Shown here: positions 28,821 through 37,266 of the stretch, in pieces
How positions within the stretch are numbered: the first letter of the stretch is position 1
How the letters are laid out: each line of letters begins with the position of its first letter
From: Aquamicrobium sp.
GTDB lineage: Bacteria; Pseudomonadota; Alphaproteobacteria; Rhizobiales; Rhizobiaceae
DNA: 64,000 nt
Reading direction: 5' to 3'
Assembly (NCBI GenBank): GCA_019739225.1
Contig: JAHHDT010000003.1
Location: forward strand, 186,001-250,000
Position numbers and translations under genes: made by a program
Notes under the pieces: model-generated
The model's database searches: none
What the model saw: only the letters and a program-made list of their open reading frames with translations
Told to the model about the DNA's origin: nothing

Positions 28821-29825
28821 ATGCATTTGTCGCAAATCAGCAGGCCGGACGGCTCCGTGGCGGTGGTCTCCCGTGAGGGGACCGAGGCCTACGAGGTGCG
28901 CGGGGCCGAAAGCGTCTATCAGCTCGCGCTCGACTGCGCCGCATCCGGCGTCGACATGGCGACGAGGATCGCGAGCCTGGGCTTCGGACCCGCCGTCGAC
29001 CTCGAAGACGCCTACGAAACGGGGCGGTTGCTGGCTCCCATTCATCATCCCGATCCGGCCCATCTGCACCTGACCGGCACGGGCCTTACCCATCTGGGCT
29101 CGGCAGCCACGCGCGACGCCATGCACCAGAACGCTAACGCGCAGGAGGAGGAAAAGCTCACCGACTCCATGAAGATGTTCAGGATGGGGCTCAAAGACGG
29201 AAAGCCCGCCAACGAGGGCCCGGGCGTGCAGCCGGAATGGTTCTACAAGGGCAACGGCGCCAATGTCGTCGCGCCGGGTGCCTCGCTGCTTTCTCCCGTC
29301 TTTGCAGAAGACGGCGGCGAGGAGCCGGAGATTGCCGGCATCTACGTCATCGACGCAAACGGCGTTCCCCGCCGCGTCGGCTTTGCGCTTGCCAACGAGT
29401 TCTCCGACCATGTGATGGAGCGGCGGAACTATCTCTACCTGGCCCACTCGAAGCTCAGGCCGGCCTCGTTCGGTCCGGAAATCCGCATCGGCGCGCTGCC
29501 GGCGGACGTGCGCGGCGCCTCCCGCATCCGGCGCGGCGGCGCCACCATTTTCGACAAGCCGTTCCTGTCCGGCGAGGCGAACATGTCCCACAGCATCGCC
29601 AATCTGGAGCACCATCATTTCAAGTACGACCTGTTCCGGCAGCCGGGCGACGTGCATGTCCACATGTTCGGCACGGCAACACTGTCCTTTGCCGACGGCG
29701 TGCGCACCGAGCCCGGCGACGAGTTCGAAATCGAGGCCGAAGGATTCGGCCTCCCGCTTCGCAACCGCCTGACGATCGACGGCAGCATGGTGCGCACCGG
29801 GAGGGTGAGCGTGCATGCTCTCTAG
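28821..29825 (+). CDS. gguC: GguC/AraD1-family protein, candidate 2-keto-3-deoxy-L-arabonate dehydratase
   Basis: This 334-residue soluble protein matches the conserved gene after gguB in rhizobia. Landmarks are LTGTGLTHLGSAATRDAMHQ, GLKDGKPANEGPGVQPEWFYKGNG, and LANEFSDHVMERRNYLYLAHSKLRP. The fold resembles fumarylacetoacetase (FAH)-like enzymes that act on 2-keto-3-deoxy sugar acids, with acidic clusters suited to a metal. The operon contains the dehydrogenase, lactonase and dehydratase that make 2-keto-3-deoxy-L-arabonate but no DapA-family KDA dehydratase. I therefore infer that GguC performs or assists that step. It lies 10 bases after gguB and 36 before the dehydratase gene. Confidence 0.8.
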   Translation: MHLSQISRPDGSVAVVSREGTEAYEVRGAESVYQLALDCAASGVDMATRIASLGFGPAVDLEDAYETGRLLAPIHHPDPAHLHLTGTGLTHLGSAATRDAMHQNANAQEEEKLTDSMKMFRMGLKDGKPANEGPGVQPEWFYKGNGANVVAPGASLLSPVFAEDGGEEPEIAGIYVIDANGVPRRVGFALANEFSDHVMERRNYLYLAHSKLRPASFGPEIRIGALPADVRGASRIRRGGATIFDKPFLSGEANMSHSIANLEHHHFKYDLFRQPGDVHVHMFGTATLSFADGVRTEPGDEFEIEAEGFGLPLRNRLTIDGSMVRTGRVSVHAL

Positions 29826-29861
29826 CGACGGCGGGACCCACATGCGGAAGGCCTCATTGCC

Positions 29862-31604
29862 ATGAAATTTCGAAAGGCCGAATGGCCGCGCCGGCTGCGC
29901 TCGCAGGAGTGGTTCGGGGGCACCAGCCGCGACCACATCTATCATCGCTCCTGGATGAAGAATCAGGGCCTGCCTGCCGATCTCTTCGACGGGCGGCCGG
30001 TCATCGGCATCTGCAACACATGGTCGGAACTGACGCCGTGCAACGCGCATCTGCGTGACCTGGCGCAGCGGGTGAAGCACGGCATCTATGAAGCAGGCGG
30101 CCTGCCTCTGGAGTTTCCGGTCTTCTCCACCGGCGAAAGCGCGCTGAGACCAACGGCGATGATGTATCGCAACCTGGCGGCGATGGACGTGGAGGAGGCG
30201 CTGCGCGCCAATCCGCTCGACGGGGTCGTGCTGCTGGTAGGATGCGACAAGACCACGCCGGCCCTGCTGATGGGCGCGGCAAGCGTCGATATCCCCGCCA
30301 TCGCCGTTTCGGGCGGCCCGATGCTCAATGGCTGGTTCCGTGGCGAGCGCGTCGGCTCAGGCACGGCACTCTGGCAGATGAGCGAGGCGATCAAGGCAGG
30401 CGCCATGACGCGCGAGGACTTCCTCGACGCCGAGCAGGCCATGTCGCGCAGCCCCGGGTCCTGCAACACGATGGGCACGGCCTCGACGATGGCGTCGATG
30501 GCCGAGGCGCTCGGCATGGCCTTATCCGGCAACGCCGCCATTCCCGCCGTCGACAGCCGTCGCCGCGTGATGGCGCATATGAGCGGCCGCCGCATCGTCG
30601 AAATGGTCAAGGACGACCTGAAGCCTTCGGACATTCTCACACGCGAGGCGTTCGAGAATGCGATCCGTGCCAATGGCGCGATCGGAGGCTCCACCAATGC
30701 GGTGATCCATCTGCTTGCTCTCGCCGGCCGGATCGGCATCGACCTGACGCTGGACGACTGGGACAGGCTCGGCCGCGACATTCCCACCATCGTCGACCTG
30801 ATGCCTTCCGGCCGCTTCCTGATGGAAGAGTTCTTCTATGCCGGCGGCCTGCCGGTGGTGATCCGTGCGCTGGGGGAGGCGGGCCTTCTGCACAAGGATG
30901 CTCTCACCGTGTCTGGCGCATCGGTCTGGGACGAGGTGAAAGACGTCCGCAACTGGAACGAGGACGTGATCCGGCCGGTCGGGCATGCACTAACGCCGCA
31001 CGGCGGGATAGCGGTTCTGAAGGGCAACCTCGCGCCCAAGGGCGCGGTGCTGAAGCCGTCCGCCGCCAGTCCGCATCTCATGCGCCATCGCGGCCGCGCC
31101 GTCGTCTTCGAGGACATCGACGACTACAAGGCGAAGATCGCCGACGAGGCACTCGATATAGACGAGAACTCGATCATGGTGCTGAAGAACTGTGGGCCGA
31201 AAGGGTATCCGGGCATGGCAGAAGTCGGCAATATGGGCCTGCCGCCCAAGGTGCTCAGGAAAGGCATCACCGACATGATCCGCATCTCCGATGCGCGCAT
31301 GTCGGGTACGGCATACGGCACAGTGATCCTGCATACGTCGCCCGAAGCCGCCATTGGCGGTCCGCTCGCGATCGTGCGGGACGGCGACATGATCGAGCTG
31401 GACGTGCCGGCACGCCGCCTGCATCTCGACGTGCCCGAGACGGAGATCGAGGCACGTCTGAAAGCGTGGCACCCCAATGTGCCGGTTCCCGAAAGCGGCT
31501 ATGCGCGGCTGTTCCACACTCATGTTCAGGGAGCCGACACCGGAGCGGACTTCGACTTCCTCAAGGGCCAGCGCGGAAAGGCGGTTCCCCGTGACAGCCA
31601 CTGA
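29862..31604 (+). CDS. L-arabonate dehydratase (IlvD/Edd family)
   Basis: This 580-residue IlvD/Edd-family Fe-S dehydratase has the three cysteines expected for the cluster at Cys60 (SELTPCNAH), Cys128 (LLVGCDKTTP) and Cys201 (SPGSCNTMGTAS). That spacing equals the one reported for the Rhizobium arabinonate dehydratase (59/127/200). MSGTAYG near residue 485 carries the conserved catalytic Ser region. It dehydrates L-arabonate (probably also D-fuconate or D-galactonate-like acids) to a 2-keto-3-deoxy acid in the cytoplasm. Context supports L-arabinose oxidation: a sugar importer and gguC lie upstream, a dehydrogenase overlaps by 14 bases, and a lactonase follows. A xylonate- or galactonate-preferring paralogue cannot be excluded. 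Confidence 0.87.
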   Translation: MKFRKAEWPRRLRSQEWFGGTSRDHIYHRSWMKNQGLPADLFDGRPVIGICNTWSELTPCNAHLRDLAQRVKHGIYEAGGLPLEFPVFSTGESALRPTAMMYRNLAAMDVEEALRANPLDGVVLLVGCDKTTPALLMGAASVDIPAIAVSGGPMLNGWFRGERVGSGTALWQMSEAIKAGAMTREDFLDAEQAMSRSPGSCNTMGTASTMASMAEALGMALSGNAAIPAVDSRRRVMAHMSGRRIVEMVKDDLKPSDILTREAFENAIRANGAIGGSTNAVIHLLALAGRIGIDLTLDDWDRLGRDIPTIVDLMPSGRFLMEEFFYAGGLPVVIRALGEAGLLHKDALTVSGASVWDEVKDVRNWNEDVIRPVGHALTPHGGIAVLKGNLAPKGAVLKPSAASPHLMRHRGRAVVFEDIDDYKAKIADEALDIDENSIMVLKNCGPKGYPGMAEVGNMGLPPKVLRKGITDMIRISDARMSGTAYGTVILHTSPEAAIGGPLAIVRDGDMIELDVPARRLHLDVPETEIEARLKAWHPNVPVPESGYARLFHTHVQGADTGADFDFLKGQRGKAVPRDSH

Positions 31605-32517
31605 CATCGCCATCGTCGGGGTCGGCAAGATCGCGCGGGACCAGCACGTTCCTTCGATCGGCCGGAGCGAGGCATTCAATCTCGCCGCGACGGTCAGCAG
31701 TCATGGCGGGGTGGAGGGCGTCGAAAACCATGCGACGCTGGAGGCCCTTCTCGAGGCGCGGCCGGACATTCCGGCTGTCGCGCTCTGCATGCCCCCACAG
31801 AACCGCTTCGCCGCGGCCAAGGCCGCGCTCTCGGCGGGGCGCCATGTTCTCCTGGAAAAGCCACCCGGTGCGACCGTTGCGGAGGTTCACGCTCTGAAGG
31901 CGCTCGCGGAGCGACAGGGCGTCACGCTTTTCGCGACCTGGCATTCCCGCTTTGCCGCAGGCGTGGAGCCGGCACGCCGATGGCTTGGTGACAAGATGCT
32001 CCGCCATGTCCGTGTGACATGGAAGGAGGATGTGCGCCGATGGCATCCGGGGCAGGAGTGGATCTGGCAGCCGGGTGGTCTCGGGGTCTTCGATCCCGGC
32101 ATCAATGCGCTCTCCATTGTGACCGCCATCCTGCCGTTTCCGGTTCACATGACGATCGCGGAACTGAAGTTCCCCGAGAACCGAGAAGCCCCGATCGCAG
32201 CGGCAATCGCCATGACGGGCAATGGCAATGTGGCGGTCGAGGCCGAGTTCGACTGGCGCCATACCGGAGCGCAGACATGGACAATCGAGGTGGACACGAC
32301 GGAAGGGCGGCTCGTTCTGGCAGATGGCGGAGCGACCCTTGCCGTGGCGGATAAGCCGCCGTCGAAGGCACCCGATCGCGAATACGACGCCATCTATGGC
32401 CGTTTTGCCGAGCTCCTCACCGACCGTCAGATCGATGCGGATCCGACCCCGCTCGTTCACGTGGCCGACGCCTTCATGCTGGGCAAAAGGATCGTCGTCG
32501 AACCCTTTTTCGACTGA
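31591..32517 (+). CDS. L-arabinose / D-galactose 1-dehydrogenase (Gfo/Idh/MocA family)
   Basis: From the GTG at 31591 this is 308 residues, one fewer than the characterised Azospirillum L-arabinose 1-dehydrogenase. It has an N-terminal Rossmann nucleotide site (IAIVGVGKIARDQHVPSI), the EKPPGAT motif with catalytic Lys90, and DPGINALS giving Asp168 and Asn172. These positions are offset by one from the reported Lys91/Asp169/Asn173. It oxidises the C1 of L-arabinose or D-galactose with NAD(P)+ to the 1,4-lactone. The GTG lies inside the end of the dehydratase gene (14-base overlap) after GAAAGGCGG. It feeds the lactonase encoded next. Confidence 0.87.
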   Translation: MTATDIAIVGVGKIARDQHVPSIGRSEAFNLAATVSSHGGVEGVENHATLEALLEARPDIPAVALCMPPQNRFAAAKAALSAGRHVLLEKPPGATVAEVHALKALAERQGVTLFATWHSRFAAGVEPARRWLGDKMLRHVRVTWKEDVRRWHPGQEWIWQPGGLGVFDPGINALSIVTAILPFPVHMTIAELKFPENREAPIAAAIAMTGNGNVAVEAEFDWRHTGAQTWTIEVDTTEGRLVLADGGATLAVADKPPSKAPDREYDAIYGRFAELLTDRQIDADPTPLVHVADAFMLGKRIVVEPFFD

Positions 32518-32585
32518 TCCCGTCTGAGGAACTTCCGGCTACAATCAATTGGCCGTCGACCTAAAACGAAACCAAAGGACGTTGC

Positions 32586-33446
32586 ATGGAAGCGCGACTT
32601 TACGATGCTCGTCTTTGCAGTCTCGGCGAGGGGCCGCTGTGGCATCCTGAGCGCGAACAATTGTTCTGGTTCGATATTCTCGGACAGAAGCTGCTGTCGA
32701 GACGGGGCGAGGAGACCCTGGAATGGAATTTCGACAGGCCAGTCTCTGCAGCAGCGTGGATCGACCATGACACTCTGCTAATCGCGGGCGCTGGCACCCT
32801 CATGCGCTTTGACGTCACAAGCGGCCACAGGGAGCTGATTTGTCCGCTCGAAAGCGACCGGCCGGGCAACCGCTCCAATGACGGCCGTGCCGACCCGTGG
32901 GGCGGTTTCTGGATCGGCACTATGGGCCGAAGTGCGGAGCCGGGTGCCGGTGCGATTTGGCGCTACTACCGCGGGGAGTTGCGCGAGCTTTTGGGGTCTA
33001 TCACGATACCGAACTCAATTTCGTTCACTCCCGATGGTCGGTTCGCTCACTTCAGCGACACGCACGAAAGACTTGTCTGGCGCCAACGGCTCGGAAACGG
33101 AGGCTGGCCGACGGGTGAGCCGGAGATTTATCTCGATCTACGAGCGCAAAAGACAAACCCCGACGGAGCGGTATGCGATGCGGACGGGTTCTTGTGGCTA
33201 GCGTGCTGGGGAAATTCCCACATTGCGAGATACACGCCCGACGGCCATCGCCATACAATGCTCGCTTTGCCTGTCGAGCAACCGTCATGCCCGGCCTTCG
33301 GAGGAGCCGACTTTACCACCCTTTACGTAACAAGTGCTCGAGACGGGCTTCAGCCCAAAGAAGAAGCGCTGATGACCATGGACGGAGCTACACTCAGTTT
33401 CAACACAGGGGTTTCGGGATTGCGTGAACCCTCGGTGATACTGTAG
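32586..33446 (+). CDS. SMP-30/gluconolactonase-family sugar lactonase (L-arabinonolactonase)
   Basis: This 286-residue six-bladed propeller enzyme has the SMP-30 metal ligands in place: Glu15 in LGEGPLWHPE, the Asn of IPNSISFTPDG, and the Asp of NPDGAVCDADG. RPGNRSNDGRADPWGGFWIGTMG is also typical. It opens the aldonolactone produced by the 1-dehydrogenase to the free aldonate used by the dehydratase, in the cytoplasm (no signal peptide). It starts 68 bases after the dehydrogenase stop, so it may have a secondary promoter. Base composition is slightly lower in GC than the upstream genes. Confidence 0.87.
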   Translation: MEARLYDARLCSLGEGPLWHPEREQLFWFDILGQKLLSRRGEETLEWNFDRPVSAAAWIDHDTLLIAGAGTLMRFDVTSGHRELICPLESDRPGNRSNDGRADPWGGFWIGTMGRSAEPGAGAIWRYYRGELRELLGSITIPNSISFTPDGRFAHFSDTHERLVWRQRLGNGGWPTGEPEIYLDLRAQKTNPDGAVCDADGFLWLACWGNSHIARYTPDGHRHTMLALPVEQPSCPAFGGADFTTLYVTSARDGLQPKEEALMTMDGATLSFNTGVSGLREPSVIL

Positions 33447-33990
33447 CGCAGCCGACATTCGAAACGGCGCCGTTTGCGTACACTTGCAACGACGTGGGAA
33501 GAATCCGACCGCCTCGCTGCCCACCGGGCAAGGATCCGGTGTCGCCATCAAGGTGATTGGCTCTTTTTAGCCAGGGTTGAACGCGAAGGCTTCCTTTGGT
33601 GGGTGAGCTAACGCAGCCTCGATCAAGCTGAAAAAGGCGCAGGAGCGAAGGGCAGGGGGAAGATCATCGAGACGATATCTGGAACATCCGGCATGGCGGT
33701 AGCACTCTTGGCCGCTTCTCGCACGGATCGCCTGACGCTTGTAACGGCCTAGTTGACCCAGCTTACAGGCAGCGTCCGGCGCTTCGTTCCCTCGGTTGCG
33801 CGATCCCGACCCTGGACCACGATCTCTTCGCCGGCATTGATGCAGGACAGGATCACATATTGGCGCTTGCCGTTCAGACGCCCCAGGCGCGCTTAGCGCG
33901 TGTTCAGCATTAATTGCATGCAGATGAGCGAAGCCGATTGCAACACGCGACCCGGCAGCACCAGGCAAAAGTCAGTTGCCGGGTGCGCAA
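33447..33990. other. Convergent gap with palindrome and a gene remnant
   Basis: About 540 bases lie between the lactonase and the antiporter, whose genes converge. A perfect 14-bp palindrome (AAACGGCGCCGTTT, 33462-33475) lies 15 bases after the lactonase stop and may be part of a terminator or a protein-binding site. The only other structure is a short degraded coding remnant on the minus strand at about 33749-33889, listed separately. No intact gene is seen. Confidence 0.4.
33749..33889 (-). pseudogene. Short gene remnant, family unknown
   Basis: On the minus strand a frame ending at 33749 reads LNGKRQYVILSCINAGEEI, then a basic segment, then RRTLPVSWVN and a stop. The alternation of strands and the 'LPVSW' ending look like the C-terminus of a real small protein. 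There is no start codon or ribosome-binding site, and the frame is closed upstream by a TAA. It weakly resembles short proteins that accompany transposases (DUF5372-like), but I cannot confirm that. Confidence 0.3.
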
Positions 33991-35331
33991 CTATGCACGA
34001 TCGGCAGGTCCCTGCAGTCCTGGCGGTGGCGTCGCATCGTCGGCGTCCGGATCTCGTCCACGCAATCTGTCGAGGCTTCGCATGATGGGCGTCACGGTTA
34101 GCCCATGCATCACAATCGAGAGCAGGACGACCAGTCCAACGATAGCCCACAGTCGTTCGCCGCCTTCAACTTCGATGTGGTTCAGACCGTAGGCAAGATA
34201 GTAGAAGGATCCGACGCCGCGAATTCCAAAGAAGGCAATCGTGAGCTTTTCCGTCCAAGGGGCCCTCAGCCCGATCAGGCCTATGAGGCCGGTTGCGGGC
34301 CGCACAATTATGAGGATGACAACCACAGCAACGATGTCTGCCCAGGTGAGTGGCGTGAGCAGCCCGCTCACCAGAGCGCCACCGAACAACAGCAGCAGCA
34401 CCATCATTGTCAGCCGCTCGATCTGCTCAGTGATGTTGTGCATGTCGCGATGGAAGTCGTGCTCACGTTGGGAATGCCGAAGCGTCAAGGCGGTCACGAA
34501 CACGGCCAGAAATCCATAGCACTGGATCATCTCTGTCAGGCCGTAGGAAATGAAGGTCGCCGCAATGGCGATCAACCCGTCTCCCGTTTTGGCGAGTTTC
34601 GTGTTCGCGGGTACATGGAATGTCAGCCAGCCAAAGACTTGGCCCACTATCCAACCGCCGGCGATCCCGGCCCCAATTTCCCATATGACGCTGTGGCCAA
34701 TCCATCCGATAAGCCATGGCTCACCGGTCGCTGACGCCAACCAAAGGGCGATAGCCAGATTGACGAAGGGAAAAGCCAGCCCGTCGTTGAAGCCCGCTTC
34801 GGAGGTCAGACCGAAGCGAACCTCGTCTTCCTCGCCCGTCCTGGGAGGCCCGACCTGAACGTCGGATGCGAGGACAGGATCGGTGGGTGCGAGGCTTGCC
34901 CCGAGTAACAGTGCAATGATCCAGGGCAGGCCTAGCCACCACGCGCCTATGACCGTGATTGCCGCAATTCCAAGCGGCATGGTGATGCCCAGTAGTCTCC
35001 AGGTGATTGCCCAGTTGCGGTAGCTGAACGCTCTGTCAAGCTTCAGGCCAGCGCCCATCAGGGCGATGATCACCACGAGCTCAGTGAAACGCTCCGTGAT
35101 CTCGGGAAAATCCATTGGCAACGGCTCGTCCGTCACCTGCGGGATGGAGAAGAGCCCGGCTCCCAGCGCAATGCAAACGATCGGGAGTGATAGTGGCAGG
35201 CTTTTGATCGCTAATGGCAGCCACGCGACCAGCGCAATGAGGAACCCCATTCCGGTCAGGACGAGGATATAGGGGTCGATGGACCAGTTGCTGAAGTCGA
35301 GCATGCTCCCTAACGAACTGGTCAGGATCAC
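33991..35331 (-). CDS. Sodium/proton antiporter, CPA1 (NhaP-like) family
   Basis: This 446-residue inner-membrane protein has about 12 hydrophobic segments. CPA1 landmarks are GASLAPTDPVLASDVQVG (the functional TDP region of TM5), FGLTSEAGFNDGLAFPFVNLAI (a variant of the ND/GxxDG helix), and IAFFGIRGVGSFYYLAYGL. It would exchange Na+ or K+ for H+ and contribute to pH and salt homeostasis. The start is uncertain: GTG at 35331 or ATG at 35304, neither with an ideal Shine-Dalgarno. It stands alone between two gaps. Confidence 0.88.
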   Translation of the reverse strand: MILTSSLGSMLDFSNWSIDPYILVLTGMGFLIALVAWLPLAIKSLPLSLPIVCIALGAGLFSIPQVTDEPLPMDFPEITERFTELVVIIALMGAGLKLDRAFSYRNWAITWRLLGITMPLGIAAITVIGAWWLGLPWIIALLLGASLAPTDPVLASDVQVGPPRTGEEDEVRFGLTSEAGFNDGLAFPFVNLAIALWLASATGEPWLIGWIGHSVIWEIGAGIAGGWIVGQVFGWLTFHVPANTKLAKTGDGLIAIAATFISYGLTEMIQCYGFLAVFVTALTLRHSQREHDFHRDMHNITEQIERLTMMVLLLLFGGALVSGLLTPLTWADIVAVVVILIIVRPATGLIGLIGLRAPWTEKLTIAFFGIRGVGSFYYLAYGLNHIEVEGGERLWAIVGLVVLLSIVMHGLTVTPIMRSLDRLRGRDPDADDATPPPGLQGPADRA

Positions 35332-35625
35332 GATCCATTCGGTCTACAATCGCACACGGCTATTGCCGTGCCGCCTACACACTCTTCTCGGCGATACCCA
35401 TTGCAGCGACAGAATTCAGGTGCGGAGCAATCGGGCTTGGCCCCCGCGGATTGACTACCGCATTTCCCATGTCCGTCACGAGCATGCCTCTGTCCATAGA
35501 TGGGCTTAACCACCGCTATATCGAGGGGGGTGCAGGCGTCTTCGATGCCATGCTCGCGACAACGATCAGCCTCTGCCTCGCCCATCCCGGGCGCCTAGAG
35601 CCGACCCCATCCTTAGGTCCGGTTG
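35332..35625. other. Intergenic region upstream of antiporter, no gene seen
   Basis: About 290 bases lie between the GntR regulator stop and the antiporter start, both on the minus strand. Short frames exist on both strands but have cysteine- and arginine-rich, non-protein-like translations. I see no RNA gene or recognisable promoter. Confidence 0.35.
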
Positions 35626-36306
35626 CTACAAACGTTGCGACGCATTGAGGCTTTCGACAAGCAAGTCGCCGGTTGCGAGGATATGCTTCCGAAGCGTGTC
35701 GCATGCCCGTTCCGTGTCGCGGATCTTGCAGAGGTCCAGTATCGATCGATGTTCGGCTTGTGACTGTTCGCTATGATGCGTCTCTTCCCAGGTAAATCTC
35801 AGATAACGCTCGAAATTCATCCGCAGGTTTTCAATCAGTTCCAGCGTTTTCGCGCGCCGGGCCGGGGCATAGAGCAGTGCGTGAAAGCGGGCGTTAAGCG
35901 AGATTCTCGCGTCGACGGAGCTTGCGGCATCCAGCTCGTCCAGAACGTCCTCGCACTGGACGAAGTCGGCGCGGACCATATTCGGAACGGCCCATCGTAA
36001 GGCCTGACACTCCACAAGCGCGCGAAGCTGTGACACCTCCCATGCCTCGTCGGCGCTGAGAACCGCCACGCTCACGCCACGTCGCGGCTCGGCCTTCAGG
36101 AAACCCTCGGCGGTGAGCTGCTTGAAGGCTTCCCTGACGATCATCTGGCTAACGCCATATTGCGTTGCAATCGCATCCTGGCGGACGCGTTCGCCGCCGG
36201 CGAGGCGATTGTGCAGGATCGCGGTCCGCAATTCATCGATGACGAGGGTCGCCGCCGACCGATTGTCGCGATGACGGCGAGCCTGTGGGTTATCCGTGTC
36301 ACTCAA
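35626..36306 (-). CDS. GntR-family (FCD) transcriptional regulator
   Basis: This 226-residue regulator has a winged HTH at about 20-85 (AIATQYGVSQMIVREAFKQL, then EGFLKAEPRRGVSV) and an FCD helical domain (about 95-220). It starts with TTG at 36306 after AAGGA. It diverges from the HAD-ABC-dehydratase-aminotransferase-RidA operon. A TTAGCGAT half-site lies 24 bases upstream of its start, and a perfect two-armed copy overlaps the opposing promoter. It is therefore probably an autoregulated repressor of that operon responding to an amino-acid-like catabolite (inference). Confidence 0.87.
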   Translation of the reverse strand: MSDTDNPQARRHRDNRSAATLVIDELRTAILHNRLAGGERVRQDAIATQYGVSQMIVREAFKQLTAEGFLKAEPRRGVSVAVLSADEAWEVSQLRALVECQALRWAVPNMVRADFVQCEDVLDELDAASSVDARISLNARFHALLYAPARRAKTLELIENLRMNFERYLRFTWEETHHSEQSQAEHRSILDLCKIRDTERACDTLRKHILATGDLLVESLNASQRL

Positions 36307-36329
36307 TATCTCGGTCCTTGCCGCACATT

Positions 36330-36342
36330 TTAGCGATAATTG
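36330..36342. promoter_or_regulatory. Half-operator near gntR start
   Basis: TTAGCGAT (36330-36337) repeats one arm of the perfect operator at 36482-36498; the other arm is degraded (ATTGT...). It lies 24 bases upstream of the regulator's TTG, consistent with weak autoregulation. Confidence 0.4.
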
Positions 36343-36466
36343 TGCGCGTCTCTTGTGTCGCGGTTGTTGCTCATTTTTCTAGAGATTCCACCATAAGTCA
36401 ATATTTACATGGATTTATCCCCGAACAGCTGTGGGCGTAACGGCGGTCGACTCGATACGGCATCAC

Positions 36467-36498
36467 TTGACAAATTATCGATTAGCGATTATCGCTAA
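36467..36498 (+). promoter_or_regulatory. Promoter with overlapping perfect inverted-repeat operator
   Basis: A consensus -35 (TTGACA, 36467-36472) is followed by a 17-base spacer and a weak -10 (TATCGC, 36490-36495). TTAGCGAT (36482-36489) and ATCGCTAA (36491-36498) form a perfect 8-bp inverted repeat around one base, covering the -10. Binding of the adjacent GntR regulator here would block the catabolic operon. Confidence 0.6.
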
Positions 36499-36530
36499 AA
36501 CAATCAGATAACAGCCATGTGGATTTCCTG

Positions 36531-37235
36531 ATGTTGCGACTCTCCGATTTCGATGCCGTCACCTTTGATGTCTATGGGACCCTTATCGACTGGGAACCTT
36601 CCATCGTCGCCTTTCTGACCGAATGGGCAGGGAAGACCGGCGTGAAGGCGGATGGCGAAGAGTTGATCATGGCCTTCGACCGCGCCAGGGCGGAAATCCA
36701 GAAGGAGCGGCCAGCTCATCTTTACCCGGAGGTGCTGCGCCGCTGCTTCGATCGCATCTCCACCGAATACGGCGTGCCGGTGGATGCCGCGCAACGGGAA
36801 GCCTTTTCCAGAACGCCGCATGACTGGCCGGCCTATTCCGACGCGGCGGCGGGCTTAAAGGTGCTGCAGGCGCGCGCGAAAATCGGTGCTCTCTCCAACA
36901 TCGACAACGCTTCGCTTTCGTCGTCGTGCGCGAAGATGCAGATCGAGTTCGATCTCGTCGTCACGGCCGAGCGTGTGGGCGCCTACAAGCCCGGCCTTGA
37001 GCATTTCAATACCGCTATTGCGGAACTGGGCGCTCTCGGCATCCCGCGCGACCGCATCCTTCACGTCGGCCAAAGTCTACGGGCGGACATCACGCCAGCC
37101 AACAAGCTGGGACTGAAAAGCGCGTGGATCAATCGCCCGCAAAGGCTGCTCGGCCTTTCCGGCGAAGGAGCCGCCGAGGCGCGGCCCGATCTGACGGTCG
37201 AAAGCCTGGCGGAACTGCTGGACGCAATCGCCTGA
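36531..37235 (+). CDS. HAD-superfamily hydrolase, haloacid dehalogenase type II-like
   Basis: This protein of about 234 residues has all four HAD motifs. The nucleophile is in FDVYGTLIDW (motif I), ALSNIDN is motif II, the lysine in VGAYKPGLEHF is motif III, and HVGQSLRADITPANKLGL is motif IV. The FDxYGT form is typical of L-2-haloacid dehalogenases and relatives, but sugar- or amino-acid-phosphatase activity is equally possible. GGA seven bases before the ATG at 36531 supports that start; an in-frame GTG at 36519 is the alternative. It is the first gene of the operon that continues with a polar amino acid importer and PLP enzymes, so its substrate is probably a modified amino or keto acid. 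Confidence 0.8.
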   Translation: MLRLSDFDAVTFDVYGTLIDWEPSIVAFLTEWAGKTGVKADGEELIMAFDRARAEIQKERPAHLYPEVLRRCFDRISTEYGVPVDAAQREAFSRTPHDWPAYSDAAAGLKVLQARAKIGALSNIDNASLSSSCAKMQIEFDLVVTAERVGAYKPGLEHFNTAIAELGALGIPRDRILHVGQSLRADITPANKLGLKSAWINRPQRLLGLSGEGAAEARPDLTVESLAELLDAIA

Positions 37236-37266
37236 TCAATCTGAAAACCAGAAAAAGGGGAATGAC

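Noticed and set aside
33567-33968. A 133-codon minus-strand frame in the lactonase-antiporter gap
   Set aside because: Its translation is not protein-like. A different frame of the same strand (33749-33889) looks more like a real remnant.
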